Made by a program: the position numbers and the translations under genes. Below, piece after piece: positions 1 to 7,934 of a DNA stretch of 64,000 nucleotides; the first letter of the stretch is position 1; each line of letters starts with the position of its first letter. The DNA lies in assembly GCF_041435015.1 (NCBI RefSeq), contig NZ_CP107989.1, positions 2,294,001 to 2,358,000 on the forward strand. The letters run 5' to 3'. This stretch comes from Streptomyces canus (GTDB taxonomy: Bacteria; Actinomycetota; Actinomycetes; Streptomycetales; Streptomycetaceae). The notes beneath the pieces are model-generated. The model worked only from the letters and a program-made list of their open reading frames with translations, ran no database searches and had not been told where the DNA came from.

Positions 1-816
1 GCCGCAGCTCCAGATCTGGACGGCGGTCCCGTCGGCGGTGCCGAAGCCGCTGACATCCAGGCACTTGCCGGCGATGTCGGACTGCACGCGTGCGGGGGCG
101 GGGGCGGGGTTCCTCAGCCACCCGGCGCTGTCCGCGGTCTGGATGCCGCGGTGGAAGGCGTCGGCCATCTTCTGGTAGCCCGCGTCGTTGGGATGCACGG
201 CGTCGGCCAGGTCGGCCGTGGTCAGGCTGCTCATGTCCACGTATGCGACGCGCTTGCCCGCGGCCTGCGCGTCGCTCACGATCTGGGGGATGGCCTGGTT
301 GTACGCGCCACGGTACTGCTCCTCCGAGCCGCTGGTGGACACGATCAGGGAGGCCACGAGGACGGTCGCGTCGGGGACGTCGGCGGTGATCTGGTTGACC
401 AGCGACCTCAGCCGGTCGGCGGCGGTGGAGGGCTGATAGCTCCCGCCCAGGTCGTTGGTGCCGATCTCCAGCGTCACGACGTTGGGCCGGTAGCGGGTCA
501 GTGAGGCGTCGGCGAGTGCGGCGATCTGGTCGATGCGGTATCCGGAGTGGCCTTCGTTGTCGGGGTCGGACATCGAACCGCCCCGCCCCGTGCCGACGAA
601 GTCCAGCGGATGGCCGTCCGTCGCGAGCTCGTCCCACAACGGACCCCGGTAGCCGTTGCCCGTACTGCTTCCCACGCCCCAGGTTATGGAGTCGCCCAAC
701 GGCATGACCCGCAACGGCGTGGTGGAGGCGGCGGAGGCAGGGGCCACACCAGCCGCCGTCACCCCGAGCGCGGCAGTGACGAGAGCGATGAGGGACAGAG
801 TCCAAGACTTTTTCAT
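1..816 (-). CDS. Secreted SGNH/GDSL hydrolase with ricin-B-type lectin tail (3' end off window)
   Basis: Reading leftward from the ATG at 814-816, the frame stays open to base 1. The protein starts with a Sec signal peptide (MKKSWTLSLIALVTAALGV, then an Ala-rich cleavage region). It then shows the SGNH block I motif MPLGDSITWG, block III GTNDLGG and a C-terminal DAVHPNDAGYQKMADAF that supplies the catalytic Asp/His. These are hallmarks of secreted esterases/lipases of the SGNH family, which cleave carbohydrate or lipid esters outside the cell. After a Pro/Ala linker the last visible residues (CLDVSGFGTADGT, QIWSCG) match the start of a ricin-B beta-trefoil carbohydrate-binding domain, so the enzyme is probably tethered to polysaccharide. 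A GAGGAC ribosome binding site lies just before the start. The exact ester substrate is unknown. Confidence 0.88.
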   Translation of the reverse strand, partial: MKKSWTLSLIALVTAALGVTAAGVAPASAASTTPLRVMPLGDSITWGVGSSTGNGYRGPLWDELATDGHPLDFVGTGRGGSMSDPDNEGHSGYRIDQIAALADASLTRYRPNVVTLEIGTNDLGGSYQPSTAADRLRSLVNQITADVPDATVLVASLIVSTSGSEEQYRGAYNQAIPQIVSDAQAAGKRVAYVDMSSLTTADLADAVHPNDAGYQKMADAFHRGIQTADSAGWLRNPAPAPARVQSDIAGKCLDVSGFGTADGTAVQIWSCG

Positions 817-1016
817 GCAGTCGTCCTCTTCTGCGAGTGAGTGCTGAATCTGGCGCGGGCTGCTCGCCGTTCGTGTCGGCAACTCGGCTGCTGTGTCGTC
901 CCGTTGGCATCGGCGGGCACATGACGTACTGGCGGAACGGCGTGGTGGGGAACCGCTTGCGAGGTGAGCGTTGACAACGTCGAGCCATCCGGCGTCCCGT
1001 CTGCCTCGGTGCTCGA

Positions 1017-1241
1017 CTGCGGAAAGACCGTCGCCTCGCCGAGCCAGGAGACGCCGTGCAGCGCCTCAGTGCCGGTGCGGAACGAGGCGATGCCGAGGCG
1101 CTCCACGTCCGGTGCGTACTGGTGGAGCAGCGCGATCCGCTCGCCGAGCGTGAGCCGACCGAGCAGATCGTCGATGCGCTTGCCTATCGGCAGCGCGGCG
1201 TCGCGGAACGGATGCCTCTCGGTCGCAGGGAGGGACGGAAA
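1017..1241 (-). pseudogene. GH3 beta-glycosidase N-terminal remnant
   Basis: On the minus strand an open frame reads HPFRDAALPIGKRIDDLLGR, then a Leu-rich helix ending IALLHQYAPDVERLGI, then FRTGTEALHGVSWLGEATVF and PQ. This is the typical N-terminus of glycoside hydrolase family 3 beta-glucosidases/xylosidases, where the segment before GEATVFPQ forms the first part of the TIM-barrel. Homology stops at about 1017 and the following residues look unrelated, so some 700 residues are missing. No convincing start codon remains in frame. It sits next to two LacI-type palindromes, as sugar-regulated GH3 genes often do. I infer a deletion remnant that is not functional. Confidence 0.7.
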
Positions 1242-1279
1242 AGCGCAAGGCTGACCTCTAAGCAGGCTGGTACGGAGTG

Positions 1280-1293
1280 TTGAAGCGCTTCGA
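1280..1293. promoter_or_regulatory. LacI-family-type operator, copy 1
   Basis: The sequence TTGAAGCGCTTCGA contains the perfect 10-bp palindrome GAAGCGCTTC centred on CG, the symmetry typical of LacI/GalR-family operators. It lies just upstream of the GH3 remnant. A second copy sits 116 bp away. The cognate regulator is not in this window. Confidence 0.6.
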
Positions 1294-1395
1294 CGCTGTC
1301 ATCGCTTCTACCGGACTGTCAATGGCTGGAATGCAAGAATTCTTCGTATGGGCCCTCTTGTTCCGTGCGAATTGCGCCGTTAGCGTTCGCGCCGG

Positions 1396-1409
1396 GTGAA
1401 GCGCTTCGA
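1396..1409. promoter_or_regulatory. LacI-family-type operator, copy 2
   Basis: GTGAAGCGCTTCGA repeats the same GAAGCGCTTC palindrome (1398-1407), 27 bp before the ATG of the Tat-lipoprotein fragment at 1436. The pair of operators between two divergent sugar-related remnants suggests a former divergent promoter with shared control. Confidence 0.6.
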
Positions 1410-1435
1410 CACCCGGTTCAGGGAGGGTCGCCGCC

Positions 1436-1654
1436 ATGAGAAACGAGTGGAACCGCAGACGCTTCGTCGGCAGAGCCGCCGTCGTGGCGGGAGCGGCCGC
1501 GATGGCCCCTGCGCTCTCCGCGTGCGGAGAACTACAGCGCCCAACCCGGCTCACCCTCCGAAGAGGGACTGCGCCTGCTCGCCTCCTGGGCAGCCACCCA
1601 GGACGCCCCCGTGCCCGTACGACCGGGCACAGGGGTCGCCCCCGCAGGGCCTGA
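1436..1654 (+). pseudogene. Tat-type lipoprotein N-terminal fragment (probable former sugar-binding protein)
   Basis: The first 30 residues carry a twin-arginine motif (NRRRFVGRAA), a hydrophobic Ala/Val stretch and a lipobox-like LSAC. This is the export signal of Tat-translocated lipoproteins such as sugar ABC-transporter binding proteins. The mature part is lost: after CGEL the frame becomes an unlikely Arg/Pro/Thr-rich run and stops at 1654. From about 1527 another frame reads sensibly (ENYSAQPGSPSEEGLRLLAS to a stop near 1653), so the fragment appears joined to the C-terminus of a different gene. A start with GGAGGG spaced 7 bp upstream supports the original start. I infer a non-functional remnant. 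Confidence 0.5.
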
Positions 1655-1802
1655 GGCGTAGGTCCTCGCCCCAGAAGCCGTCAGTCCGTCATGGCGTCGC
1701 GGACGAGTGCGGTGTCGACGAACTGCTCGAAGCGGACTCAGCACCGAGCCCGTCGCTCTTTGGAGCGGTTCGTGTCAAGGATCGTGCCGGCAGAGCGGGT
1801 GG

Positions 1803-1994
1803 CTACTGCGTCGACCTGGCCCAGTCGTCGTATCGCTCGCCCTTCGCGCCCGCACCGGCCAAGTACCGCTGCCAGGCACGCCTCGGGATCTTCGCCATCA
1901 ACGCCTTCACCGGGAACTTCCCTGTGGGCGTGGCGACTTGGTGGCTGCTGGAGACGGCCGACACGTAGCCGAACTGGCGGCTTTCGTGGGGCAC
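1803..1994 (-). pseudogene. IS701-like DDE transposase fragment
   Basis: A 63-codon minus-strand frame reads FGYVSAVSSSHQVAT, then PRRAWQRYLAGAGAKGERYD followed by DWAR. The AWQRL-x-GxGAKGxRxYDWA block is characteristic of Streptomyces IS701-family transposases, where it lies in the middle of a roughly 400-residue protein. A stop follows DWARSTQ, and neither the catalytic DDE residues nor terminal inverted repeats can be seen. It is an insertion-sequence scar. Its position beside truncated sugar genes suggests that IS-mediated rearrangement caused the local damage. Confidence 0.6.
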
Positions 1995-2065
1995 TCGTCG
2001 TCCTCTCGAAGTCAGACGACGGCAGGCGCGACACCTGTCGTGCGCGCCTGCCGCATTGCGGCCTT

Positions 2066-2434
2066 TCAGCCCTTCGGTGCGACGCGGATACGGTTCCCGT
2101 CAGGATCGGCTGCGAGGAAGGTCAGCCCGAACCCCGCATCATGAGGCTCGCGCAGGATCGTGACCCCCTTGGACTTCCACTGCTCAAAGGTCGCGTTGAG
2201 CTCGTCGGGTCGTCCACCGTCGATGGCCAGGCAAACCTCACTGGTGCGCGGGACGTCCGGTGACAGATCCTCGAACTGGCCGGACCACAGACCGAGGTCA
2301 GCGCCTGGCCCGAGGTCGAAGGTGATGTATCCCGAAGTCTCGAACGAGGGGCTCATGCCGAGGAGGTCGCCGTAGAAACGCGCTGCGGCGGGAGCGTCGT
2401 TCACGTAGACGATGGACACGACGGATGTGGTCAT
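2066..2434 (-). CDS. VOC-superfamily (glyoxalase/bleomycin-resistance-like) protein
   Basis: This 122-residue protein has the two beta-alpha-beta-beta-beta modules of the vicinal oxygen chelate fold: an N-terminal VSIVYVNDAPAAARFYGDLL and a C-terminal FLAADPDGNRIRVAP. VOC proteins bind a divalent metal or sequester small toxic molecules, and the specific substrate cannot be read from sequence. A GAAGGAAC ribosome binding site precedes the ATG. It is transcribed away from the WYL regulator at 2525 across a 90-bp intergenic region, so that regulator may control it. Cytoplasmic, with no export signal. Confidence 0.85.
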   Translation of the reverse strand: MTTSVVSIVYVNDAPAAARFYGDLLGMSPSFETSGYITFDLGPGADLGLWSGQFEDLSPDVPRTSEVCLAIDGGRPDELNATFEQWKSKGVTILREPHDAGFGLTFLAADPDGNRIRVAPKG

Positions 2435-2524
2435 GGTTGTTCCTTCTCAGGTGGTAGGTACGCATCCACCAGCCTGACCAGGATATGCGCCGCATCGTGT
2501 CGCAATTCCTGAAAAAATTGGGGT

Positions 2525-3490
2525 GTGACCCCAGACCGCTTCTTCACCCTGATGCTGCTCCTCACATCGAGGGATGCCGTGACCACACAGGAACTCGCGT
2601 CAGCGCTCGGGGTGTCCCTTCGAACCATCACCCGAGACCTGAACTGGCTCCGCGACGCCGGTCTGCCGGTGACCGCGCACCGGGGCCGCCTCGGAGGCGT
2701 GACCATGCTGCCCGGGTCCGGGCTCGACCTCACCCGACTCACACCGGCCGAGCGTGATCATCTGTCGCTCACCGGGCTGGACGAGAAGCAACGTGCGGAG
2801 CTCAACGCATCGGTCGAAAGCCGGCGCGCGCTGTCCAAGATCGCTGCTGCACAGCCACGTCGAGTTCATGAGCTCCTGCCGCTCACCGACGTAGTGCACG
2901 TGGACAGCCGTCCCTGGCGTCAGGCACGAGCTTCCGGCACGACTCCGGCTTCGCTGATCGGCGCAGTGCGGCGAGGTCGCCGGCTACGGATCGAGTACGA
3001 CAGCCCACGCGAGCCATGCCCACGCGAACTGGTCGTGGATCCCTACGGGCTGTTCGCCAAGGCCGGCATCTGGTACCTCGTCGCCGACTGTGCCCGAGTG
3101 CCACGGATGTACCGACTCGAACGGATCACGACGTGGAAAGAAGTCGACCAGCCACGACGGATCCGCGAGGGCCAGACCCTGGCCACCGTCGCTGCAGCGC
3201 TCATTGATCAGTGGGAGCACAACCACGCGATAGAGGTCAGCGCCACCATCGACCAGACCCAGATCGCGCGAGCGCAACGGATCTTTGGCCTACGACTCGT
3301 CCCGGACGGCCATGAAGAATCCGCCACCGGCCGCAGGGTAACGATCCGCTTCCTGCATCTGGAGGACGTGCGAGCACTACTGCCGTTCGGGAGCGCCGTC
3401 ACTGTGCACGGCCCCACCGAAGCCAGGGCTCACCTCCGGGACCTCGCCACCAACCTTGCCCACCACTATGCGCCGTCACCAACGCCCTGA
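2525..3490 (+). CDS. WYL-domain transcriptional regulator (HTH_11/DeoR-like)
   Basis: The 321-residue product begins with a winged helix-turn-helix (residues about 1-60: RFFTLMLLLTSRDAVTTQEL, SLRTITRDLNWLRDAGLPV). It continues into a WYL domain (LRIEYDSPREP, DPYGLFAKAGIWYLVADC) and a WCX-type C-terminus. WYL domains bind nucleic acids or small ligands and switch the attached HTH. The GTG at 2525 gives the shortest start that keeps the full HTH. The divergent VOC gene next door is the most likely target, by inference from orientation. Confidence 0.87.
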   Translation: MTPDRFFTLMLLLTSRDAVTTQELASALGVSLRTITRDLNWLRDAGLPVTAHRGRLGGVTMLPGSGLDLTRLTPAERDHLSLTGLDEKQRAELNASVESRRALSKIAAAQPRRVHELLPLTDVVHVDSRPWRQARASGTTPASLIGAVRRGRRLRIEYDSPREPCPRELVVDPYGLFAKAGIWYLVADCARVPRMYRLERITTWKEVDQPRRIREGQTLATVAAALIDQWEHNHAIEVSATIDQTQIARAQRIFGLRLVPDGHEESATGRRVTIRFLHLEDVRALLPFGSAVTVHGPTEARAHLRDLATNLAHHYAPSPTP

Positions 3491-3560
3491 CCCGCAACAA
3501 GATCCGGTATCAGCGTGTCCACCACTCAGGGGAGACCATGGCAAGGCAGTACGCCACTGG

Positions 3561-4499
3561 TCAGTCGCCATGGCTGCCGATGGGGCACGACGAGACGTCG
3601 TCGACTTGTCTGGTCGGCGCGGAGGCCGTCGGCGTGGGCTGGAGGGCATAGCTGTCGACGAGGGAGAAGGCGGCCAGGTAGCGGTGCGCGGTGTAGGCGG
3701 ACCGGCTGACCGCGGAGGTCGACAGTGGGTGCCAGGTGAGGTAGGTGATTCCGTCAGTCGCGGACTTCTCCAGGGTGCCGCCTAGTTGGATGTCGCCGGT
3801 GTCCGCTTGGGGCGTGCAGGGAAGCTCCGCCACGGACACGCGCAGCCGGACGCCGAGCCCGCCGTGCGCCAGTTCCTGCTGCTGCATGGCTGGGCCGTAC
3901 GACGTGGACAGGCAGATCGGCTGCGAACCCGGGGGTTCGGTGCTTCCCCGCTGCGACACGGTCGGGGACTGGTCACCGCCGGCCTGGCTCATCCAGGTCG
4001 CCATGCCGGTCAGCGTGTGCGGCAACTGCCCCGAGCCCACCCACTTCTGCTCGGCCAGTACGGCGTCGAGTTGGTGGAGGCGCGTGCGGATGTCCCCGTC
4101 GAACGCGAGGTAGAGGACGCTGCTGCGCACGCAGTTGACAGGCGCCCAGCGCGCCGGCCCCATGAACGGGTTCTGGTCCTCCGTCCGGCAGGAGTCCGCC
4201 ACCGATGTGCCGAGTGGAACGGCCCACGACAAGGCCGACGTCAGGTCCGTCAGGCGCGCGGAACTTCGGCGTGCCGCGGCCACGTCGGCGGTCCGGGTGG
4301 CAGCGGAGTGTGCGAAGACGCCGACGTCGGGCGGCGTGCGGTTCCACGTGCGGTGGATCTGCCACAGCAGGCAGATCACCAGCGTGCACACCACGCTGAC
4401 CACGACCAGCCCGGCCACCATGCATCCGCGTGCCAGCGTCCCCGCCCGGCCGCGTCCCCCCGTTGGATGATCCATGTCTGCATGGTCGCGGGCCGGCAC
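3561..4499 (-). CDS. Hypothetical single-pass membrane protein
   Basis: A 312-residue product not recognised as a named family. After a short basic N-terminus it has one transmembrane helix (about residues 26-47, CMVAGLVVVSVVCTLVICLL). A roughly 260-residue extracytoplasmic region with several cysteines follows (DSCRTEDQNPF, VNCVRSS, QPICLS, SSCPIG), plausibly paired in disulfides. Either the GTG at 4499 or the ATG at 4475 could start it; neither has a strong ribosome binding site. The 260 bp between it and the downstream rsbV-like gene carry nothing I can identify. Codon bias is typical for a real gene. Confidence 0.6.
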   Translation of the reverse strand: MPARDHADMDHPTGGRGRAGTLARGCMVAGLVVVSVVCTLVICLLWQIHRTWNRTPPDVGVFAHSAATRTADVAAARRSSARLTDLTSALSWAVPLGTSVADSCRTEDQNPFMGPARWAPVNCVRSSVLYLAFDGDIRTRLHQLDAVLAEQKWVGSGQLPHTLTGMATWMSQAGGDQSPTVSQRGSTEPPGSQPICLSTSYGPAMQQQELAHGGLGVRLRVSVAELPCTPQADTGDIQLGGTLEKSATDGITYLTWHPLSTSAVSRSAYTAHRYLAAFSLVDSYALQPTPTASAPTRQVDDVSSCPIGSHGD

Positions 4500-4760
4500 T
4501 GGTTTTGGGACAACGGACCGGTCTCCTTACGGTTTCGCACCAGGCAGCATCACCCCGGCACTGCTGCAAGCGGCCCTCTGGGGAGAATCGGCTCCAGCCA
4601 GATGCGCACCACGTGGTCGGAGGTGCACAGGCATGGCACAGCGATCCGGACAGGTATGAACGCGACCGCCGGAACCAGGGCGCGCGGCAGTTCGGTGGAT
4701 GGATTCGAAGGTCTTCCGGCGCCGGCTCCACAGTCACCGCCTGCTGAGCGGAGGGCGTGC

Positions 4761-5099
4761 TCAGGACTGAGGGCCGGGCGCGCTGTCGGGGGCGATGGGG
4801 AAGATCTGGTCGAGGCCGGCGATGCGCAGGGTGCGCAGGGTATGGGCGGGTACGGCAGCGAGTGCGATGTCCGCTTGGGCGGCCTGGGCGTGGTTGTGGG
4901 CCGCGATCAGGGCGCTGAGCCCGCTGGAGTCGCAGAATTCCATGCCGCCGAGGTTCAGGATGAGGCGCTGACCCGGTCGGAGGGTGAGGGCGGGGATCAG
5001 TTCACGCAGTTCGGTGGCGCTGTCGTAGTCCAACTCGCCGAAGATCTCCAGTACGGGACCGGTGGCGGCGTCTCGGGTGGTGATCTTCAGTGGGCTCAT
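4761..5099 (-). CDS. rsbV: STAS-domain anti-sigma factor antagonist (RsbV-like)
   Basis: This 112-residue protein is a single STAS domain. The phosphorylatable serine sits in MEFCDSSGLSALIAAHN, the standard D-S-S-G-L context of RsbV/SpoIIAA. Unphosphorylated antagonists bind the anti-sigma kinase and free the sigma factor, and phosphorylation inactivates them. The ATG overlaps the stop of the upstream phosphatase gene by 4 nt (ATGA), indicating translational coupling. The obvious reading is that the upstream RsbP-like phosphatase dephosphorylates this protein. No intact kinase partner is adjacent. The nearest candidates in the window are the decayed ATPase near 8 kb and the intact one at 56 kb. 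Confidence 0.88.
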   Translation of the reverse strand: MSPLKITTRDAATGPVLEIFGELDYDSATELRELIPALTLRPGQRLILNLGGMEFCDSSGLSALIAAHNHAQAAQADIALAAVPAHTLRTLRIAGLDQIFPIAPDSAPGPQS

Positions 5100-6388
5100 G
5101 GACTGCTTCTCGTCTGGGGGTTGGGGGCTGGGACGCCGAGGGCGAGCAGGGCGGTGTCGTCGTCGAGGCCGTCACCGAAGCTGTGCAACAGGCCGGTCAG
5201 GGCCCGGATCACGGCTGGCGGGGACTTGCCGGCCTGGCCGGCGGCGAAGGCGAGCAGGGACTCGTCCCCGTACAGGCTGGTGCGGTCTTCGCCGGTGCGG
5301 GCTTCGGTGAGGCCGTCGGTGTAGAGGAGAAGGGTGTCGCCGGGGGCGAGCACGGTCGTGGCGGTGGTGAAGCGGGCGGTGGGCAGGATGCCGACGAGGA
5401 GGCCACCGGGGGTGGGCAGGAAGTCGGCGGTGCCGTCGGCACGCATGATGATGGCCGGAGGGTGGCCGCCCGAGGCCAGGTGGACGGCGACCTGCCCGGT
5501 GTCGGGGTCCGGGTCGAGGGCGCCGAACACCACGGTGCAGTAGCGCGGATCGTTGCCGGCGCCGGCGTACCGCTCGTGGAGCACCTTGTTCAGGGTGGTC
5601 AGGGCACCGACGGGGTCGGGGTCGTGCAGTGCGGCGGCGCGCAGGGTGTAGCGGGTCAGTGAAGTGACCGCCGCCGCCTGGGGTCCCTTGCCGCACACAT
5701 CGCCGAGGAAGAAGCCGAAGCGTTTGCCGTCGATGGGGAAGACGTCGTAGAAGTCGCCTCCGAGCCGATCCGGTGAGGCGGTGTGGTAGTGGGCGGCCGT
5801 CTCTATCCCGGGTACCGCCGGGAGGGTGTCGGGCAGCAAGGACTGCTGGAGCACGGCGAGGGCGTCCTGCAGCCGGGCCCGGTCGGTCTCCGCCTGTTTG
5901 CGTGCTTCTTCGGCTGCCTTCCGGCTGCGCAGGAGTTCCTGTTCGTAGGTGCGACGATCCCGGGCGTCGAAGATGGTCGTGCGGATCAGCAGGGGATCGC
6001 CAGTGGTGCCGTGCTTGACCGCGGAGGAGACCAGCACCGGTATCCGGCCGCCGCCGTTCTGTCTGATCTCCAGGGCGATGCCGCTGATCTCGCCCTGCAT
6101 CCGCAGCAAGGGGGCGAAGTGCGTCTCGTGGTACAGCTTGCCGCCCACCGTCAGCAGGTCGGTGAACCGCATCCGGCCCACGACCGCCTCGCGGTCCAGG
6201 CCGAGCCAGGTCAGCAGCGTGGTGTTGATCCTCGCGACGGTGCCGTCCATCAGCGTTGACAGGTATCCGCAGGGCGCGCTCTCGTAGAGTTCCTCGGCGC
6301 TGTCCTCCAGCAGAGCGGCGAACGCCGCGCTGGAGGTCTTCTCGTCGCCGGTCTCGTGCGGATCGGGCTGCTGCCCGGTGCGGCACAT
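5096..6388 (-). CDS. rsbP: PAS-PP2C serine phosphatase (RsbP-like)
   Basis: The 430-residue protein has a PAS domain (about residues 30-150: GYLSTLMDGTVARINTTLLT through the EIRQNGGGRIPVLV strand). A coiled-coil linker rich in Arg/Glu/Ala follows (150-180), then a SpoIIE/PP2C catalytic domain (about 185-420). Metal-binding aspartates are visible in LGGDFYDVF, LGDVCGKGP and DGLDDDTALL. This is the RsbP architecture: PAS senses energy status and the phosphatase activates the STAS antagonist. The ATG at 6388 overlaps the stop of the hydrolase gene by one base (TGATG), and its own stop overlaps the STAS start. The frame remains open upstream, but that part overlaps the hydrolase and has no domain content, so I place the start at 6388. 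Confidence 0.9.
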   Translation of the reverse strand: MCRTGQQPDPHETGDEKTSSAAFAALLEDSAEELYESAPCGYLSTLMDGTVARINTTLLTWLGLDREAVVGRMRFTDLLTVGGKLYHETHFAPLLRMQGEISGIALEIRQNGGGRIPVLVSSAVKHGTTGDPLLIRTTIFDARDRRTYEQELLRSRKAAEEARKQAETDRARLQDALAVLQQSLLPDTLPAVPGIETAAHYHTASPDRLGGDFYDVFPIDGKRFGFFLGDVCGKGPQAAAVTSLTRYTLRAAALHDPDPVGALTTLNKVLHERYAGAGNDPRYCTVVFGALDPDPDTGQVAVHLASGGHPPAIIMRADGTADFLPTPGGLLVGILPTARFTTATTVLAPGDTLLLYTDGLTEARTGEDRTSLYGDESLLAFAAGQAGKSPPAVIRALTGLLHSFGDGLDDDTALLALGVPAPNPQTRSSP

Positions 6389-7212
6389 CACCGCAGGGCC
6401 GCCAGGAACTCCGTGATCGCCTGGTTGGTGGCCTCGGGCGCGGACAGATGCGGGCAGTGCCCGGTCGCTTCCAGCGTCACCAGCGTCGAGCCGGGGATGG
6501 CCTCGTGGACGAAGGCACCCACCTCCCGGGGAGCGATCACGTCCTGGGTGCACTCCAGCACCAGCGTGGGCACGTTCACGCCCTTCAGGTCGGCCCGCGA
6601 GTCCGACAGGAACGTGGTCCGGGCGAACACTCGCGCCATCTCCGGGTCGGTGGCGCAGAAGCTGTTCTTCAACTCCTCGCCGAGTTCCGGACGGTCCGCG
6701 TTCCCCATGATCACCGGGGCCATCGCTGCCGACCAGCCCAGATAGTTCGACTCCAGCGACTCGAGCAACTCGTCGATGTCCTCGGCGCTGAACCCGCCGC
6801 GGTAGCCGTCGTCGTCGATGTACCGCGGAGACGGAGCGACCATCACATGCGCCCCGATCCGCTCCGGTGCCTTGTCGGCCGCCAGCACGCCGATCATCGC
6901 GCTGACCGAATGTCCGACGAACACCGCATCGCGCAGATCGAGCGCCTCGCACACCTCCACCACGTCCTGGGCGTAGCCGGCCAGGGAGGCGTAACGGTCC
7001 TCCGAGAACGCTGCCGCATCCGAGCGGCCCGAGCCGACGTAGTCGAACAGCACCACCCGGTAGTCCTCGACCAGCGCAGGCAGTGTCAGCCGCCACATGT
7101 TCTGATCGCACCCGAAGCCATGAGCCAGCACCACCGGCCGCCCCTGCGGATTGCCGGTCACGCTGACATTGTTCCTGCGGGCGATATCCATACTCGGGAG
7201 TCTCTCAGACAT
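6388..7212 (-). CDS. rsbQ: Alpha/beta hydrolase of the RsbQ family
   Basis: The 274-residue product resembles Bacillus subtilis RsbQ along its length: RNNVSVTGN, HGFGCDQNMWRLTLPA, VVLFDYVGSGRSD, YAQDVVEVCEALDL and FVGHSVSAMIG with the nucleophilic serine. The acid is in LECTQDVIAPREVG and the histidine in ATGHCPHLSAPE. RsbQ is needed for RsbP to respond to energy stress, probably by supplying or hydrolysing a small ligand for the PAS domain. The gene directly precedes rsbP with a 1-nt overlap, the same order as in Bacillus. I chose the ATG at 7212 (AGGA 9 nt upstream). ATGs at 7233 and 7191 are alternatives. Confidence 0.9.
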   Translation of the reverse strand: MSERLPSMDIARRNNVSVTGNPQGRPVVLAHGFGCDQNMWRLTLPALVEDYRVVLFDYVGSGRSDAAAFSEDRYASLAGYAQDVVEVCEALDLRDAVFVGHSVSAMIGVLAADKAPERIGAHVMVAPSPRYIDDDGYRGGFSAEDIDELLESLESNYLGWSAAMAPVIMGNADRPELGEELKNSFCATDPEMARVFARTTFLSDSRADLKGVNVPTLVLECTQDVIAPREVGAFVHEAIPGSTLVTLEATGHCPHLSAPEATNQAITEFLAALR

Positions 7213-7229
7213 GGTCGGGGGGTCCTGTT

Positions 7230-7842
7230 TCATCCAGAATCATCCACATTTGGTCCGACGTTCTCATCGGCCGGCGCCGTCCTGCCGCTTGCCTCGTGGC
7301 ATCGGTCTTGCCGGTGTCGGGAGATGCGCATCTGGGCGAGGGTGTGCAAGGCCTCCACCGGTTCCAGCGCCTGGTCTTGGGCGCCGATGAAGTCCTGCAG
7401 GGCGCTCTCGCCGTCTTCGCCGCCGCCGGTCGCGGCGTCCAGAGAGGTGGAGTTGTAGCCGTTGGCGGCCGGGCCTCCCGCACCTCTTCCTCGGGCGGGC
7501 TCATCAGCTCCGACAGGTCTTTGACCGTGGGGGTGCGGCCGAGCAGGCAGTGCAGTTCCTCGGTGGCGCGGGCGAGCTGGACGCGGGCTTCCTGCTGTCG
7601 GCGCGGCACGTGTACGGCCCAGGTGGTGTCGCGAAAGAACCGCTTGCTCTCGCCCACGATGCAGGGAATCGCGAAGAATGTGAACTCCCCTTCGGCGTCA
7701 GTTCGCATCGGTCGATGGCCTTGATCAGGCCTCGGCCGGCCGCGTATCGGACCAGGGACATGTTCATCTCGATCAGTGCGACCTCCGGCAGCTCGCTCGT
7801 TCTTGCGTCCGCTGCCGCCGGAATGTTCATGAGCGCCATGCT
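7230..7842 (-). pseudogene. Degenerate SigB/SigF-family sigma factor
   Basis: Pieces of a Streptomyces SigB-type sigma factor survive in different frames. One frame gives LIEMNMSLVRYAAGR joined directly to GLIKAIDR, so the region 2 core that normally separates them (about 17 residues) is gone. A shifted frame continues TFFAIPCIVGE, FFRDTTWAVHVPRR, QEARVQLARATEELH and GRTPTVKDLSELM. A second shift is needed to read NGYNSTSLDAATGGG, ALQDFIGAQDQALEPVEALH. Region 4, the HTH that recognises the -35 element, is absent. With at least two frameshifts and two deletions the gene cannot make a working sigma factor. Its residual frame ends at the start of the rsbQ-like gene. Confidence 0.8.
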
Positions 7843-7934
7843 GTGCCCTCCCACCGTCGGAGCCGACCGCTACCGCCTGCAAAACGGCCAACGGCGCAGC
7901 GTGTACCCCGTCTTCCCGCACCCATACCTGTCTG

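Noticed and set aside
2525..2742. Minus-strand frames opposite the WYL gene with Arg/Ser-rich translations
   Set aside because: Low-complexity translations, no ribosome binding site, and the plus-strand WYL protein explains the region.
5096..7111. A 671-residue version of the RsbP-like protein starting inside rsbQ
   Set aside because: The extra 240 residues are Arg/Gly-rich without domains and overlap the rsbQ coding sequence. The ATG at 6388 is coupled to the rsbQ stop.
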